64,000 nucleotides of DNA from Hyphomicrobiales bacterium (lineage in GTDB: Bacteria; Pseudomonadota; Alphaproteobacteria; Rhizobiales; Rhizobiaceae). Shown one piece after another: positions 44,068 through 56,535 of the stretch. The DNA lies in assembly GCA_012842935.1 (NCBI GenBank), contig DUSC01000022.1, forward strand, positions 1-64,000, read 5' to 3'. The translations under genes were made by a program, and so were the position numbers. The notes beneath the pieces were generated by a model, which worked only from the letters and a program-made list of their open reading frames with translations, was not told the origin of the DNA and ran no database searches. Each line of letters opens with the position of its first letter. Within the stretch, counting starts at the first letter, position 1.

Positions 44068-45396
44068 CTTGCCGATGCAGAACGCCTTGAAGACCTCGCC
44101 AAGGATATCTTCCACCTCGATCCTCCCCGTTACGCGACCGAGTTCCGTCGCCGCGCTACGCAGGTCCTCCGCTATCAGTTCCAGGTCCAGACCGGGCGAT
44201 TCGGCGCGGGAAAGCGCTTTCGCGCAACGCTGCAGCGCCAATCTGTGTCTCAACCTCTGCGGCCCGACATCCCAACCATTCCCCACGGCGGACTCCGCCC
44301 GCTCACGGATCATTTCCACCAGGCGGTCGAGGCCCTCGCCGGTTACCGTCGAGACCGCCAGTCCATCACCGCATTCCGCCGCCCTGCAGCTCAGGTCGGA
44401 CTTCGACCGGACGATGACCGCGTCGCGCCAGCGCTGCGGTTGCCCGCCATCCTCGGCATCTGCGGGCCGCAGTTCAACGACGAGATCGGCCGCTTCCGCC
44501 CGTGCCATTGCCCTTTCGATCCCCATCTGCTCTACCCGCCCGGCTCCTTCGCGCAGACCCGCCGTGTCCGTGACGACGACCTTGAGCCCGCCAAGGTCGA
44601 GCTGAACCTCGATGAGATCCCTCGTCGTGCCGGGTTCATCCGTCACTATAGCGACATCGCGTCCTGCCAACGCATTCAGAAGACTCGACTTCCCCGAGTT
44701 CGGCGGCCCAACGAGAACCACCTGATATCCTTCCCGGATCATCTCGGCCTTGCGATGGGCCGCGAGATGGCGTTCCAGTTCAATACGAACTTCAGCGATG
44801 TCTCCGCCCACTCGTTCCGCTACCGAATCGGGCACGTCTCCCTCGTCGCCGAAGTCGATATCGGCCGCGATCGCCGCCTGGACCGCGAGAATCCGCGCCC
44901 GCCATCCTTCGTAGAGCCGGCTGATATGCCCGTTGGCTGTACGGATCGCCATGCGCCGCTGCGTTTCCGTTTCGGCCTCGATCAGGTCACCGAGCGCTTC
45001 CGCCTGGACGAGGTCCATCTTGCCGTTGAGAAACGCACGATGCGTGAATTCTCCGGCCTCCGCCGCGCGAACGCCGTCTATTTCTCCTAGTGCTCCGAAC
45101 AAAGCCGAGACGACGGCCCGCCCGCCATGGACATGAAACTCCGCGCAGTCCTCTCCGGTAAAGCTTCGCGGCGCCTGGAAATATCCGACAAGTCCGGTGT
45201 CGATGATTTCGCCGTCCGACCCTCTCCGCAGGGTTCGCACCGCCAACCGGTACGGTTCCGGCGCGCTGCCGGCAATCGTTTCGATCGCCAGTCGCGCAGC
45301 CGGACCCGATATCCGCACAACCGCGACGCCCGCCGGCAGCCGACCGCTCGACATTGCGAAGATGGTATCGCCCATTTTCATTTGACCCAAGACCAC
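44065..45396 (-). CDS. mnmE: tRNA modification GTPase MnmE
   Basis: DTIFAMSSGRLPAGVAVVRISG, GPPNSGKSSLLNALAGRDVAIVTDEPGTTRD, C-terminal FCIGK. Confidence 0.97.
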   Translation of the reverse strand: MVLGQMKMGDTIFAMSSGRLPAGVAVVRISGPAARLAIETIAGSAPEPYRLAVRTLRRGSDGEIIDTGLVGYFQAPRSFTGEDCAEFHVHGGRAVVSALFGALGEIDGVRAAEAGEFTHRAFLNGKMDLVQAEALGDLIEAETETQRRMAIRTANGHISRLYEGWRARILAVQAAIAADIDFGDEGDVPDSVAERVGGDIAEVRIELERHLAAHRKAEMIREGYQVVLVGPPNSGKSSLLNALAGRDVAIVTDEPGTTRDLIEVQLDLGGLKVVVTDTAGLREGAGRVEQMGIERAMARAEAADLVVELRPADAEDGGQPQRWRDAVIVRSKSDLSCRAAECGDGLAVSTVTGEGLDRLVEMIRERAESAVGNGWDVGPQRLRHRLALQRCAKALSRAESPGLDLELIAEDLRSAATELGRVTGRIEVEDILGEVFKAFCIGK

Positions 45397-45426
45397 GGAA
45401 CCCTAATTTAGGCCGAGGAGTCCCCG

Positions 45427-47451
<2,025 letters not shown>

Positions 47452-47468
47452 CCGCGGTTTGCACCCGA

Positions 47469-48734
47469 TCAGGTGTTCATCGAATCGAAGAAATCGGAAT
47501 TCGTCTTCGTCTGCTTGAGCTTGTCGATGAGGAATTCGATTGCGTCCGTCGTCCCCATGGGCGCCAGGATCCGGCGCAGGACGAAAACCTTCTGCAGGTC
47601 GCTGCGCGGCACCAGAAGGTCCTCCTTCCGAGTTCCCGATTTGAGAATGTCCATGGCCGGGAAAATGCGCTTGTCCGCAACCTTGCGGTCGAGCACGATT
47701 TCCGAGTTGCCCGTCCCCTTGAACTCTTCGAAAATGACCTCGTCCATGCGGCTGCCCGTGTCGATCAGCGCCGTCGCGATGATCGTCAGCGAACCGCCCT
47801 CCTCGATGTTGCGTGCCGCACCGAAGAACCGCTTCGGCCGCTGCAGCGCGTTCGCGTCGACACCGCCGGTCAGGACCTTGCCAGACGACGGAACGACAGT
47901 GTTGTAGGCTCGACCGAGGCGCGTGATCGAGTCGAGCAGGATGACGACGTCGCGACCGTGCTCTACGAGACGTTTCGCCTTTTCGATGACCATCTCGGCA
48001 ACCTGGACGTGGCGAACTGCCGGCTCGTCGAACGTCGACGAAACCACCTCTCCCTTCACCGACCGCTGCATGTCCGTGACCTCTTCGGGTCGTTCGTCGA
48101 TCAGCAGGACAATGAGATAGCACTCGGGGTGGTTCGACGTCACCGAATGCGCGATGTTTTGCAGGAGAACTGTCTTGCCCGTTCTCGGCGGCGCCACGAT
48201 CAGCCCGCGCTGACCCTTGCCCAAAGGCGCCACGAGGTCGATTACGCGCGGCGAGATGTCCTTCGACGTCGACCCCTCCACCTCCATCTTCAGCCGCTCG
48301 TTGGGATACAGCGGCGTCAGATTGTCGAAATGGATCTTGTGACGGATCTTCTCCGGATCGTCGAAGTTGATCGTGTTGACCTTGAGCAGCGCGAAATACC
48401 GCTCGCCTTCCTTCGGACTGCGAATCGGTCCCTCGACCGTATCGCCCGTCTTCAGCGAAAACCGCCGGATCTGCGACGGCGAGATGTAGATATCGTCAGG
48501 ACCAGGCAGATAATTGGCGTTCGCCGAGCGCAGGAATCCGAAGCCGTCCTGAAGAACCTCGACGACACCGTCGCCGATGATCTCGACGTCCTGCGATGCG
48601 AGCTTCTTCAGGATCGCAAACATCAGCTCCTGCTTGCGCATCACGCTGGCGTTCTCGACCTCGAGCGATTCGGCGAACGCGATCAGGTCGGTCGGCTTCT
48701 TGTTCTTGAAATCCTGTAGCTTCATTTCCTGCAT
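47469..48734 (-). CDS. rho: Transcription termination factor Rho
   Basis: [68 protein letters not shown]. Confidence 0.98.
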   Translation of the reverse strand: MQEMKLQDFKNKKPTDLIAFAESLEVENASVMRKQELMFAILKKLASQDVEIIGDGVVEVLQDGFGFLRSANANYLPGPDDIYISPSQIRRFSLKTGDTVEGPIRSPKEGERYFALLKVNTINFDDPEKIRHKIHFDNLTPLYPNERLKMEVEGSTSKDISPRVIDLVAPLGKGQRGLIVAPPRTGKTVLLQNIAHSVTSNHPECYLIVLLIDERPEEVTDMQRSVKGEVVSSTFDEPAVRHVQVAEMVIEKAKRLVEHGRDVVILLDSITRLGRAYNTVVPSSGKVLTGGVDANALQRPKRFFGAARNIEEGGSLTIIATALIDTGSRMDEVIFEEFKGTGNSEIVLDRKVADKRIFPAMDILKSGTRKEDLLVPRSDLQKVFVLRRILAPMGTTDAIEFLIDKLKQTKTNSDFFDSMNT

Positions 48735-48885
48735 GGCGGACTCTGAAAAACGGAGAAAAATTCGGTCGGCGGGATACGACGCGGCCGGATGCGCCGAAAT
48801 TGGTGCTCGAGGCAAGGCGCATCGGGAGGAGGGAAGGCCATCCTTCTACGCGCCCCAGACCGAAAGCGCAAGATGCCGTCAAACC

Positions 48886-49434
48886 TCAGAACGGCTTTAC
48901 GATCACGAGGATGACGATGACGATCATCAACAGAGTCGGCACCTCGTTTACGATGCGCCAGTGTCTCGGCAGCCGGGCGTTCCTGTCTTCGGCAAACAGC
49001 CGCACAGCCCGAGAGAGATAGCCGTGAACGCCCGAAAGCAGCAGCACCAACAGGATCTTAGCGTGCAGCCAACCACCCGTCAGGCCGAATCCCGTCCACG
49101 CAAGCCATAGACCGAGAACCCAGCTCACCACCATCGCGGGATTGATGATCGCCCGCAGCAATCGCCGCTCCATGACCTTGAAGGTCTCTGACTGCGGCGA
49201 TCCGACCGGCACTTCCGCGTGGTAGACGAAGAGCCGCGGCAGATACAACATGCCTGCCATCCACGCGATCACCGCGATGACATGGAGCGCCTTGATCCAG
49301 AGATAGAGATCGCGCGGAGCTAGCCAGAACAGCAACGCCGCAAGCCCGACGAAGATGACGACCGCCACCGCTGCCCGACGCGCTGCCCCCGTTCCGCCAT
49401 GCGTCGTTTGTCCGGCCGGCCCGTTCATCGCCAC
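48886..49434 (-). CDS. hemJ: Protoporphyrinogen oxidase HemJ (CopD-like membrane protein)
   Basis: [46 protein letters not shown]; adjacent to hemE. Confidence 0.93.
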   Translation of the reverse strand: MAMNGPAGQTTHGGTGAARRAAVAVVIFVGLAALLFWLAPRDLYLWIKALHVIAVIAWMAGMLYLPRLFVYHAEVPVGSPQSETFKVMERRLLRAIINPAMVVSWVLGLWLAWTGFGLTGGWLHAKILLVLLLSGVHGYLSRAVRLFAEDRNARLPRHWRIVNEVPTLLMIVIVILVIVKPF

Positions 49435-50456
49435 GCTCCCCTGACGCGCTTCAGCATCCGCTCGACGTTCTCGACGGGCGTCTCCGGCGTGATGCCGTGA
49501 CCGAGATTGAACACCAGCGGACCCTCGCCGAGCGCCTCCAGGATCGAATCGACGCCCGAATCGAGTGCCGACCCGCCCGCCACCAGGCGCATCGGATCGA
49601 GGTTTCCCTGCACCGGCCCTCCTTCCTGAAGCCGTCGCGCCTGCGAAAGCGGCACGGTCCAGTCCAGTCCCAGCACCGATACGCCGGTCTTTTCCCGGTA
49701 GTCGTCAAAACGGCTGCCCCCACCCTTCGGAAACCCGATAACCGGGACTCCGGGATGCACCGACTTGACCTTTCGCACGATCGCTGCGACCGGCGCTACG
49801 CAATAGGCATCGAATGACGCCTCATCGAGCACCCCCGACCACGAATCGAAAATCTGTACCGCATCCGCTCCGCTGTCTATCTGCCGGATCAAATACTCCG
49901 CCGAACATTCGGCAATCGTTTCGAGCAGCCCCTTCATCGCCTCCGGATCGCGGTATCCGAACAGCCGCGCCGGCGCCTGGTCTGTCGTGCCGTGTCCCGC
50001 AATCATGTAGGTCGCAACTGTCCAAGGCGCGCCGCAGAAGCCGATAAGCGTCGTCTCTGCCGGCAGTTTCTGCCGCAGTTCCCGCACCGTTTCATAGACC
50101 GGCGAGAGATTCACGTGAAACCTTTCCCGGTCGAGCCGACCGACGTCAGCCGGGGATATCGGCGACATGATCGGACCGCGCCCCTCCTCGAAGCGCAGGT
50201 CGCGACCCATCGCATGCGGAACCACAAGGATGTCGGAGAACAGGATAGCAGCGTCGAATGCGAACCGCCGGATCGGCTGTAGCGTCACCTCGACCGCGAG
50301 TTCGGGATTGTAGCAGAGATCGAGAAAACTGCCGGCTCGCTTGCGTGTCTCCCGATACTCCGGGAGGTAGCGGCCAGCCTGGCGCATCAACCAGATCGGT
50401 GGCGGGAACCGCGTCTCCCCCTTGAAAACCTGCAGGACCTTCCGTTCGTCGTTCAT
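49425..50456 (-). CDS. hemE: Uroporphyrinogen decarboxylase
   Basis: [64 protein letters not shown]; start at MNDERKV. Confidence 0.97.
   Translation of the reverse strand: MNDERKVLQVFKGETRFPPPIWLMRQAGRYLPEYRETRKRAGSFLDLCYNPELAVEVTLQPIRRFAFDAAILFSDILVVPHAMGRDLRFEEGRGPIMSPISPADVGRLDRERFHVNLSPVYETVRELRQKLPAETTLIGFCGAPWTVATYMIAGHGTTDQAPARLFGYRDPEAMKGLLETIAECSAEYLIRQIDSGADAVQIFDSWSGVLDEASFDAYCVAPVAAIVRKVKSVHPGVPVIGFPKGGGSRFDDYREKTGVSVLGLDWTVPLSQARRLQEGGPVQGNLDPMRLVAGGSALDSGVDSILEALGEGPLVFNLGHGITPETPVENVERMLKRVRGAWR
50107..50122. promoter_or_regulatory. Degenerate parS-like site in hemE
   Basis: AGATTCACGTGAAACC, retains the TTCACGTGAAAC core; three mismatches or more to the 16-mer. Confidence 0.35.
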
Positions 50457-50852
50457 GCTCCACCTTTCCGGAAGATTCCGAAATAGAACCGAATCCATAA
50501 GAGTCTTCTGATTCTAAGACTCTGTCGGAATCGGGAACCAGCGGTTTCCCACATTTTGCCTCGGCCGAAAACCGCAGCGACGCTGCCGAGGTCGATGCAC
50601 GAAGCCCTGTGAATAATCCGGACAATGACGAAAACGGACGCAACTCCAATCGCTTGGAGAAATGTCCGGAGCAGTCTTCGATGACAGCCGAAAAGGCCGA
50701 TCTTTCGCTCGCACACTATTCACAACATCGCCGAGGCCCGTCTGCAAGTCGCCGTGATTGTGGACAAACCCACACCCGCATACATTCGGGCGAGCCGCAG
50801 CGCGCCAGCACCGCCCTTTATCCACACCGACGCACAGCATCCGACGAAACCT
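50457..50852. other. oriC: Candidate chromosomal replication origin (oriC)
   Basis: hemE/ppsR(DUF299) divergent intergenic region; DnaA-box-like 9-mers at 50545 TTTCCCACA, 50608 (-)TTATTCACA, 50716 CTATTCACA, 50759 (-)TTGTCCACA, 50818 TTATCCACA, 50852 (-)TTGTTCACA; six GANTC sites in 50474-50532. Confidence 0.85.
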
Positions 50853-51674
50853 GTGAACAAGACCCAGAGCTTCTTCCATCTCCACCTCATCTCTGACGCC
50901 ACCGGCGAAACCCTCCTTGCAGCCGGCCGCGCCGCTTCGGCGCAATACAAGGATGCCCGCGCCATCGAACATATCTATCCGCTGGTACGGACCGAAAAGC
51001 AGCTTCAGAAGGTTTTCGAGGAGATAGACAGCGAGCCCGGCATCATCCTCTACACCATCGTCGACCAGAATCTTGCGCGGCTCATAGACGAGCGCGCCGG
51101 CACGATGGGCTTGCCCTGTGTGTCCGTGCTCGAACCGGTCCTGTCGGTGTTCCAGTCCTATCTCGGCACGCCGGCCGGCCGGCGTGTCGGCGCCCAGCAT
51201 GTCCTCGACGCCGATTACTTCCGGCGCATCGATGCGCTCAACTTCACGATGGAACACGACGACGGACAGATGCCGGGCGACATCGACGACGCCGACATCG
51301 TCATCATCGGCATATCGCGAACGTCCAAGACGCCGACCAGCATCTATCTCGCCAATCGCGGCATCAAGACGGCCAATATCCCGATCGTACTCGGTGTCCC
51401 CATGCCCGACGAGTTGATCAGGGCGAAACGGCCTTTGATCGTCGGCCTGATCGCGACGGCAGAAAGGATCTCCCACATACGCCAGAACCGGCTGCTCGGG
51501 ACCGCCGGGGCATACTCGTCGGCCGATTACGTCGATCGTGCCACGATTGCCCAGGAACTGGCCTATGCGCGACAGATCTGCACCCGCCACAACTGGCCGA
51601 TGATAGACGTCACACGGCGCTCGATCGAAGAAACGGCGGCGGCCATCGTTGCGTTGCGCGGCAAGACGCGTTAG
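50853..51674 (+). CDS. Pyruvate, water dikinase / PEP synthase regulatory protein family (DUF299 kinase-pyrophosphorylase)
   Basis: [69 protein letters not shown] start inferred. Confidence 0.95.
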   Translation: MNKTQSFFHLHLISDATGETLLAAGRAASAQYKDARAIEHIYPLVRTEKQLQKVFEEIDSEPGIILYTIVDQNLARLIDERAGTMGLPCVSVLEPVLSVFQSYLGTPAGRRVGAQHVLDADYFRRIDALNFTMEHDDGQMPGDIDDADIVIIGISRTSKTPTSIYLANRGIKTANIPIVLGVPMPDELIRAKRPLIVGLIATAERISHIRQNRLLGTAGAYSSADYVDRATIAQELAYARQICTRHNWPMIDVTRRSIEETAAAIVALRGKTR

Positions 51675-51696
51675 GCGCTTGCCGACACGGTGACCC

Positions 51697-52296
51697 ATGA
51701 CCGCCAAGATCATCCTCGCTTCGACCAGTCCGTTCCGCCGCGCCCTCCTCGCCAATGCCGGCGTTGACTTCTCGGTCGACCGGCCACGGATCGACGAACG
51801 CGCGGTTGAGCAGACGACGCATGGCAGCGGCGTAACGCCGGACGAAGTCGGCCTGATCCTCGCCCGCGCGAAAGCGGAAGAGGTCAGCGGACGGCATCCG
51901 GAAAGCCTTGTCATCGGGTCGGACCAGACGCTCGCCTTCGAGGACGAACTCCTGCACAAGCCCAACGATATGGAAGCAGCGCGGCGTCGGCTCCTCGCTT
52001 TCTCGGGGCGTACGCATTTCCTGCACAGCGCCGTCGCGATCGCCCGCAACGGACAAACGGTATGGTCGCATGTCGGCGGGGCGGCAATGACCATGAGGCC
52101 GCTAAGCCCCGCCTTCATCGGGCGCCATCTCGCCAGGGTCGGCGAAAAGGCGTTGAGCAGCGTAGGCGCCTACCAGATCGAAGGTGAAGGCATTCAGCTC
52201 TTCGAACGGATAGAAGGAGATCATTTTACCATCGTCGGGTTGCCGCTTCTGCCTTTGCTTGAAGCCCTGCGCAGACTTGGCGCGATCGATGGTTGA
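51697..52296 (+). CDS. Maf-like nucleotide pyrophosphatase
   Basis: [76 protein letters not shown]. Confidence 0.95.
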   Translation: MTAKIILASTSPFRRALLANAGVDFSVDRPRIDERAVEQTTHGSGVTPDEVGLILARAKAEEVSGRHPESLVIGSDQTLAFEDELLHKPNDMEAARRRLLAFSGRTHFLHSAVAIARNGQTVWSHVGGAAMTMRPLSPAFIGRHLARVGEKALSSVGAYQIEGEGIQLFERIEGDHFTIVGLPLLPLLEALRRLGAIDG

Positions 52297-53128
52297 GGCT
52301 GTGAACAAGGCCTTCGTTTGCGGTCACCCGATCGCCCACTCGCGATCGCCGAAAATTCACGGCTACTGGCTTAAGACCTACGGCATCGACGGTTCCTATG
52401 TGGCGATCGACGTGCCGCCCCAGGCACTTCGCGGCTTCATCGAAGACCTGCGCAGCGGCGCATTTGCGGGAGGCAATGTCACCTTGCCCAACAAGGAGGC
52501 CGCGTTTCTCCTTGCCGACAGGCACGACGCCGCAGCCGATGCGATCGGAGCGGCCAACACGCTATGGGTGGCTGACGGTCTCGTCCATGCCTCGAACACC
52601 GATTCCTACGGATTCGCCGCCAACCTCGACGAGAACGCACCTGGGTGGCACCGCGGACGAATCGCCGTCGTACTGGGAGCCGGAGGCGCCGCGCGAGCCG
52701 TCGTCCACGCATTGAAGGAACGCGGCTTCGCCGAGATCCGTATCGTCAACCGCACCGTCGTCCGCGCAGAGGAACTCGCCGACCGCTTCGGGGCGCGGGT
52801 GTCGGCGCATCGGTTCGACGCCTGCCGTGAGCTCTGCGCCGATGCCGATTTGCTCGTCAACACGACATCCGTCGGCATGTCGGACGACCGCGGTATTCCG
52901 GCCGACCCGGCCTGGCTGCCGGATCGGGCGCTCGTAACCGACATCGTCTATGTCCCACTCGAGACGCCCCTGCTTGCCGCCGCCGGGGGCCGCGGCCTGA
53001 AGACCGTCGACGGTTTGGGCATGCTTCTCCATCAGGCTGTTCCGGGATTCCAGCGCTGGTTCGGCAGGCGCCCGGCCGTGACGAAGGAACTTCGCGACTT
53101 GATTGTCAGGGACATCCAGCAACGATGA
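52289..53128 (+). CDS. aroE: Shikimate dehydrogenase
   Basis: [71 protein letters not shown]; start chosen at MVEAVNK. Confidence 0.96.
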   Translation: MVEAVNKAFVCGHPIAHSRSPKIHGYWLKTYGIDGSYVAIDVPPQALRGFIEDLRSGAFAGGNVTLPNKEAAFLLADRHDAAADAIGAANTLWVADGLVHASNTDSYGFAANLDENAPGWHRGRIAVVLGAGGAARAVVHALKERGFAEIRIVNRTVVRAEELADRFGARVSAHRFDACRELCADADLLVNTTSVGMSDDRGIPADPAWLPDRALVTDIVYVPLETPLLAAAGGRGLKTVDGLGMLLHQAVPGFQRWFGRRPAVTKELRDLIVRDIQQR

Positions 53129-53742
53129 TCGTCCTTGGCCTCACCGGATCGATCGGCATGGGCAAATCGACGACAGCGGCGATGTTCCGCGAGTTGGGCG
53201 TGCCGGTTCACGATTCCGACGAGGCCGTGCATCGCCTCTATGCCGGCGTGGCCGCACCGCTCGTAGAAGCTGCGTTTCCCGGCACGGTGATCAACGGCGT
53301 CGTCGACCGCAACCGCCTTGCGACGAGGGTGCTAGGGGATCGTGAGGCGATCCGACATCTGGAGGCAATCATTCACCCCTTGGTCCGCGCCGATGCGGAC
53401 GCGTTTCTTGACCGTTGCCGCTCGGCCGGTGCGCCGCTTGCGGTTCTGGACATCCCGTTGCTTTTCGAGACGAATGGGCGCGACCGCGTGGACAAGGTGG
53501 TCGTGGTCACGGCGCCGGCGGAAGTCCAGCGCGAGCGGGTTCTGGCGCGACCTGGCATGACGCCGGAGAAGCTCGAGGCAATCCTCCTGAAGCAGGTTCC
53601 AGACGCCGAAAAACGGGCCCGGGCGGACTTCGTCATCGATACCGGCAACGGGTTGGATCATGCGCGAGCGCAGGTCGCGGCCATCGTTGCGGCCTTGGCC
53701 GGGGAGAAGAAGGTTCAGGCAACCGGCGAGCCCTTGTGCTGA
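53125..53742 (+). CDS. coaE: Dephospho-CoA kinase
   Basis: [39 protein letters not shown]. Confidence 0.96.
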   Translation: MIVLGLTGSIGMGKSTTAAMFRELGVPVHDSDEAVHRLYAGVAAPLVEAAFPGTVINGVVDRNRLATRVLGDREAIRHLEAIIHPLVRADADAFLDRCRSAGAPLAVLDIPLLFETNGRDRVDKVVVVTAPAEVQRERVLARPGMTPEKLEAILLKQVPDAEKRARADFVIDTGNGLDHARAQVAAIVAALAGEKKVQATGEPLC

Positions 53743-53780
53743 GTGGGCGACCGAGGCCAATCTGATCGGGGAGTGATTCG

Positions 53781-54497
53781 ATGCGCGAAATCGTCTTCGA
53801 CACCGAAACCACCGGCCTCGATTCGCGGCTCGATCGCATCATCGAGATCGGCGGCGTCGAGCTTGTGAACCGTTTCCCGACGGGGCGCGTCTTTCATCAC
53901 TATGTCGAGCCGCAAGGGCGTGCGATTCATCCGGATGCGGCGGCCGTGCACGGAATCACGAGCGCCGCCCTCGTGGGCAAGCCCACCTTCCAGGAGATCG
54001 CCGACGAATTCGTCTCATTCATCGATGGCGCCAGGCTGGTGGCGCACAACGCCAGTTTCGATATCGGCTTCATCAACGCCGAATTCGCGCGTCTCGGCCT
54101 GGCGCCGATCGGATCGGAAAGGGTCGTCGACACGCTGGCACTGGCACGCCGCAAGCATCCGATGGGTCCCAACTCGCTCGATGCCCTGTGCCGGCGCTAC
54201 GGTATCGACAACAGCCATCGCAGCAAGCACGGGGCGCTCCTCGATTCCGAACTGCTGGCCGAAGTCTACATCGAAATGATCGGCGGGCGTCAGGCCGCTC
54301 TCGGGCTCGAGGTGGTGGAGCAGACGTCCCGCATCGGCTCGAGCGACGCCGGGATCACCGTCGAGATCGCCAGGCGGGAGCGTTCGCTTCGCCCGCGCCT
54401 TTCCGATGAGGAAAGGGCAGCACATGCCGAGATGGTTCGGCGGTTGGGTACAGCCGCGCTCTGGGCGGTCGTGGGGGAAGAGACGACCCGATCCTGA
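53781..54497 (+). CDS. dnaQ: DNA polymerase III subunit epsilon
   Basis: MREIVFDTETTGLDSRLDRIIEIGGVELVNR ... LVAHNASFDIGFINAEF ... RSKHGALLDSELLAEVYIEM. Confidence 0.97.
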   Translation: MREIVFDTETTGLDSRLDRIIEIGGVELVNRFPTGRVFHHYVEPQGRAIHPDAAAVHGITSAALVGKPTFQEIADEFVSFIDGARLVAHNASFDIGFINAEFARLGLAPIGSERVVDTLALARRKHPMGPNSLDALCRRYGIDNSHRSKHGALLDSELLAEVYIEMIGGRQAALGLEVVEQTSRIGSSDAGITVEIARRERSLRPRLSDEERAAHAEMVRRLGTAALWAVVGEETTRS

Positions 54498-54516
54498 CCT
54501 GCCGGACAGGATATCT

Positions 54517-55017
54517 CTAGCTGTTCATCTGAACCTTGGCCTTCGCCTGTTCCTCGGCGATTTTCTGCTGGAACATCTGGGCGAAGTCGATCGGATCGAG
54601 CATCAGCGGCGGAAAGCCGCCGTTACGCGTGGCGTCGGCAATGATCTGCCGCGCAAAGGGGAACAGCAGCCGGGGGCACTCGATGAACAGGAGCGGGAGC
54701 ATGTGCTCCTGCGGGAAGCCTTCGATACGGAAGACGCCGCCATACACGAGTTCCACGTTGAACAGCACGTCCTTGTCGAAACCGGCGCGCGCATTCAGCG
54801 AAAGGTTGACGTCGAATTCCTTCTCCGAAAGCGGATTGGCATTCACGTTGACGTTGATGTTGATGCCTGGTGCCTGGTCCCGCCCGCGCAGCGAATTCGG
54901 CGCGCCGGGGCTTTCGAAGGAAAGATCCTTCACATACTGCGCGAGCACGTTCAGGGTGGGCTGGGCGCCGTTACCGGACATAGCGCGGGCCGACTGGTTG
55001 TTCTCGTTCGTGGCCAT
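54517..55017 (-). CDS. secB: Protein-export chaperone SecB
   Basis: [62 protein letters not shown]. Confidence 0.97.
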   Translation of the reverse strand: MATNENNQSARAMSGNGAQPTLNVLAQYVKDLSFESPGAPNSLRGRDQAPGININVNVNANPLSEKEFDVNLSLNARAGFDKDVLFNVELVYGGVFRIEGFPQEHMLPLLFIECPRLLFPFARQIIADATRNGGFPPLMLDPIDFAQMFQQKIAEEQAKAKVQMNS

Positions 55018-55122
55018 GGGCTACATATCTCCTGAGGGCCGCCGAACGGAGCCCGTGCAAAATCCGCGCGTTCGCTATCACGGCGGGATTGACGTGACAA
55101 GCTTGCCGCTCAGGCAGACGTG

Positions 55123-55617
55123 TCATTCGAGTTCCGGACGACGCCACGGCGAGCTGCCGCGGCTCTTCGGTGCACTATGCGAGAATTCATCCTCGCCAAG
55201 GTCGATGGTTCGGCCGTTCTGCTTTTGCGTGGCGCCGAATTCGGCGAATCTGAACTCGGTCAGGACTGTCGCCCTCGTTCGCAGGAAACGCCATGCGAGT
55301 TCGCGCACCGGCGGAAGAAACAACAGGAGACCGAGCAAGCCGGTCAGAAAGCCGGGGATGAGCAGCAGGGCGCCTGCCAGGAGGACCATTGCGCCGTGCG
55401 CCAGTTCGCGACCCGGCGACCCGCCCGTTTGCATCTCCCGCTGCAGCCGGCCGATGATGCCGAGACCCTGCCAGCGCATCAGCACTGCGCCGGCGACGCT
55501 CATGACGATCGTGAGCGCGACGGTGGCCAGTACTCCGATCCTGCTTCCGACGATCACGAAAGTCGCGATCTCGGCGAGAGGAAGCGCAATGAAAATCGCG
55601 GTTACGGCTAGGGGCAC
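55123..55617 (-). CDS. FxsA family membrane protein
   Basis: ALPLAEIATFVIVGSRIGVLATVALTIVMSVAGAVLMRWQGL ... LLLIPGFLTGLLGLLLFLPPVR. Confidence 0.92.
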   Translation of the reverse strand: MPLAVTAIFIALPLAEIATFVIVGSRIGVLATVALTIVMSVAGAVLMRWQGLGIIGRLQREMQTGGSPGRELAHGAMVLLAGALLLIPGFLTGLLGLLLFLPPVRELAWRFLRTRATVLTEFRFAEFGATQKQNGRTIDLGEDEFSHSAPKSRGSSPWRRPELE

Positions 55618-55805
55618 GGTCCTTGTCCTGTCGGATCGGTAGGGCCGCGGTCGGCGGCCGTTGACGCACTACATAGTATCGGATCCGCTGCATTTGAATG
55701 ATGCGTGCGGGCGTTCTATATGGTGAAGAACGTATTGGACGTGGATTGCAGGCGGCGCCGCGTCGGGAAAACGAGCGACGCAGCGGGCATCGGTTGGCGG
55801 CAGAC

Positions 55806-56519
55806 ATGGAATTTTTCGATTTCGGCACCCTGTTCTTTCTGATCGCGGCTGTCGTGATCTTCTTCCAGTTGCGCAACGTCCTCGGCCGGCGTACCGGCAA
55901 CGAGCGCCCGCCGTTCGATCCATATACCGCGGCGCGCAAGCGTGGCACTCAGAAGGAGCCGGCGAAGGCTCCCGACAATATCGTGGCGCTGCCGCGCCGG
56001 CGGGGCTCCGCCGAGGTTACCGAGGAAGCCTACAAGGCGATCGATGCGTTCGCTCCCGTTGGCTCCGATCTCAACAAAGGCCTTCGGGCGATCAAGGACA
56101 ACGATCCGTCCTTCGAGCCGAAGGTTTTCCTCGACGGTGCCAAGATGGCTTATGAGATGATCGTGATGGCCTTTGCCGATGGCGACCGCAAGACGTTGAA
56201 GAACCTACTTTCGCGCGAGGTCTATGACGGTTTCGTCGCCGCCATCGCCGATCGCGAGTCGCGCTCCGAGAAGATCCAGTCGTCGTTCGTCGGCATAGAC
56301 AAGGTGGACATCGTTGGCGCGGAGATGAAGGGCAGCGAGGCCCATATCACGCTGCGCATCGTCAGCGAGCTGATCTCGGCGACGCGCGACAGCGCCGGCA
56401 AGGTCATCGACGGCGACCCGGAGACGGTAGCCGAAGTGAAGGATGTGTGGACTTTCGCGCGCGATACGCGGTCGCGCGATCCGAACTGGCGGCTCGTCGC
56501 TACGGAGGAAGAGGACTGA
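55806..56519 (+). CDS. Tim44/TimA family putative adaptor protein
   Basis: MEFFDFGTLFFLIAAVVIFFQLRNVLGRRTGNERPPFDPY, C-terminal Tim44-like domain. Confidence 0.93.
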   Translation: MEFFDFGTLFFLIAAVVIFFQLRNVLGRRTGNERPPFDPYTAARKRGTQKEPAKAPDNIVALPRRRGSAEVTEEAYKAIDAFAPVGSDLNKGLRAIKDNDPSFEPKVFLDGAKMAYEMIVMAFADGDRKTLKNLLSREVYDGFVAAIADRESRSEKIQSSFVGIDKVDIVGAEMKGSEAHITLRIVSELISATRDSAGKVIDGDPETVAEVKDVWTFARDTRSRDPNWRLVATEEED

Positions 56520-56535
56520 TTCCCGGCGGCGGGAG

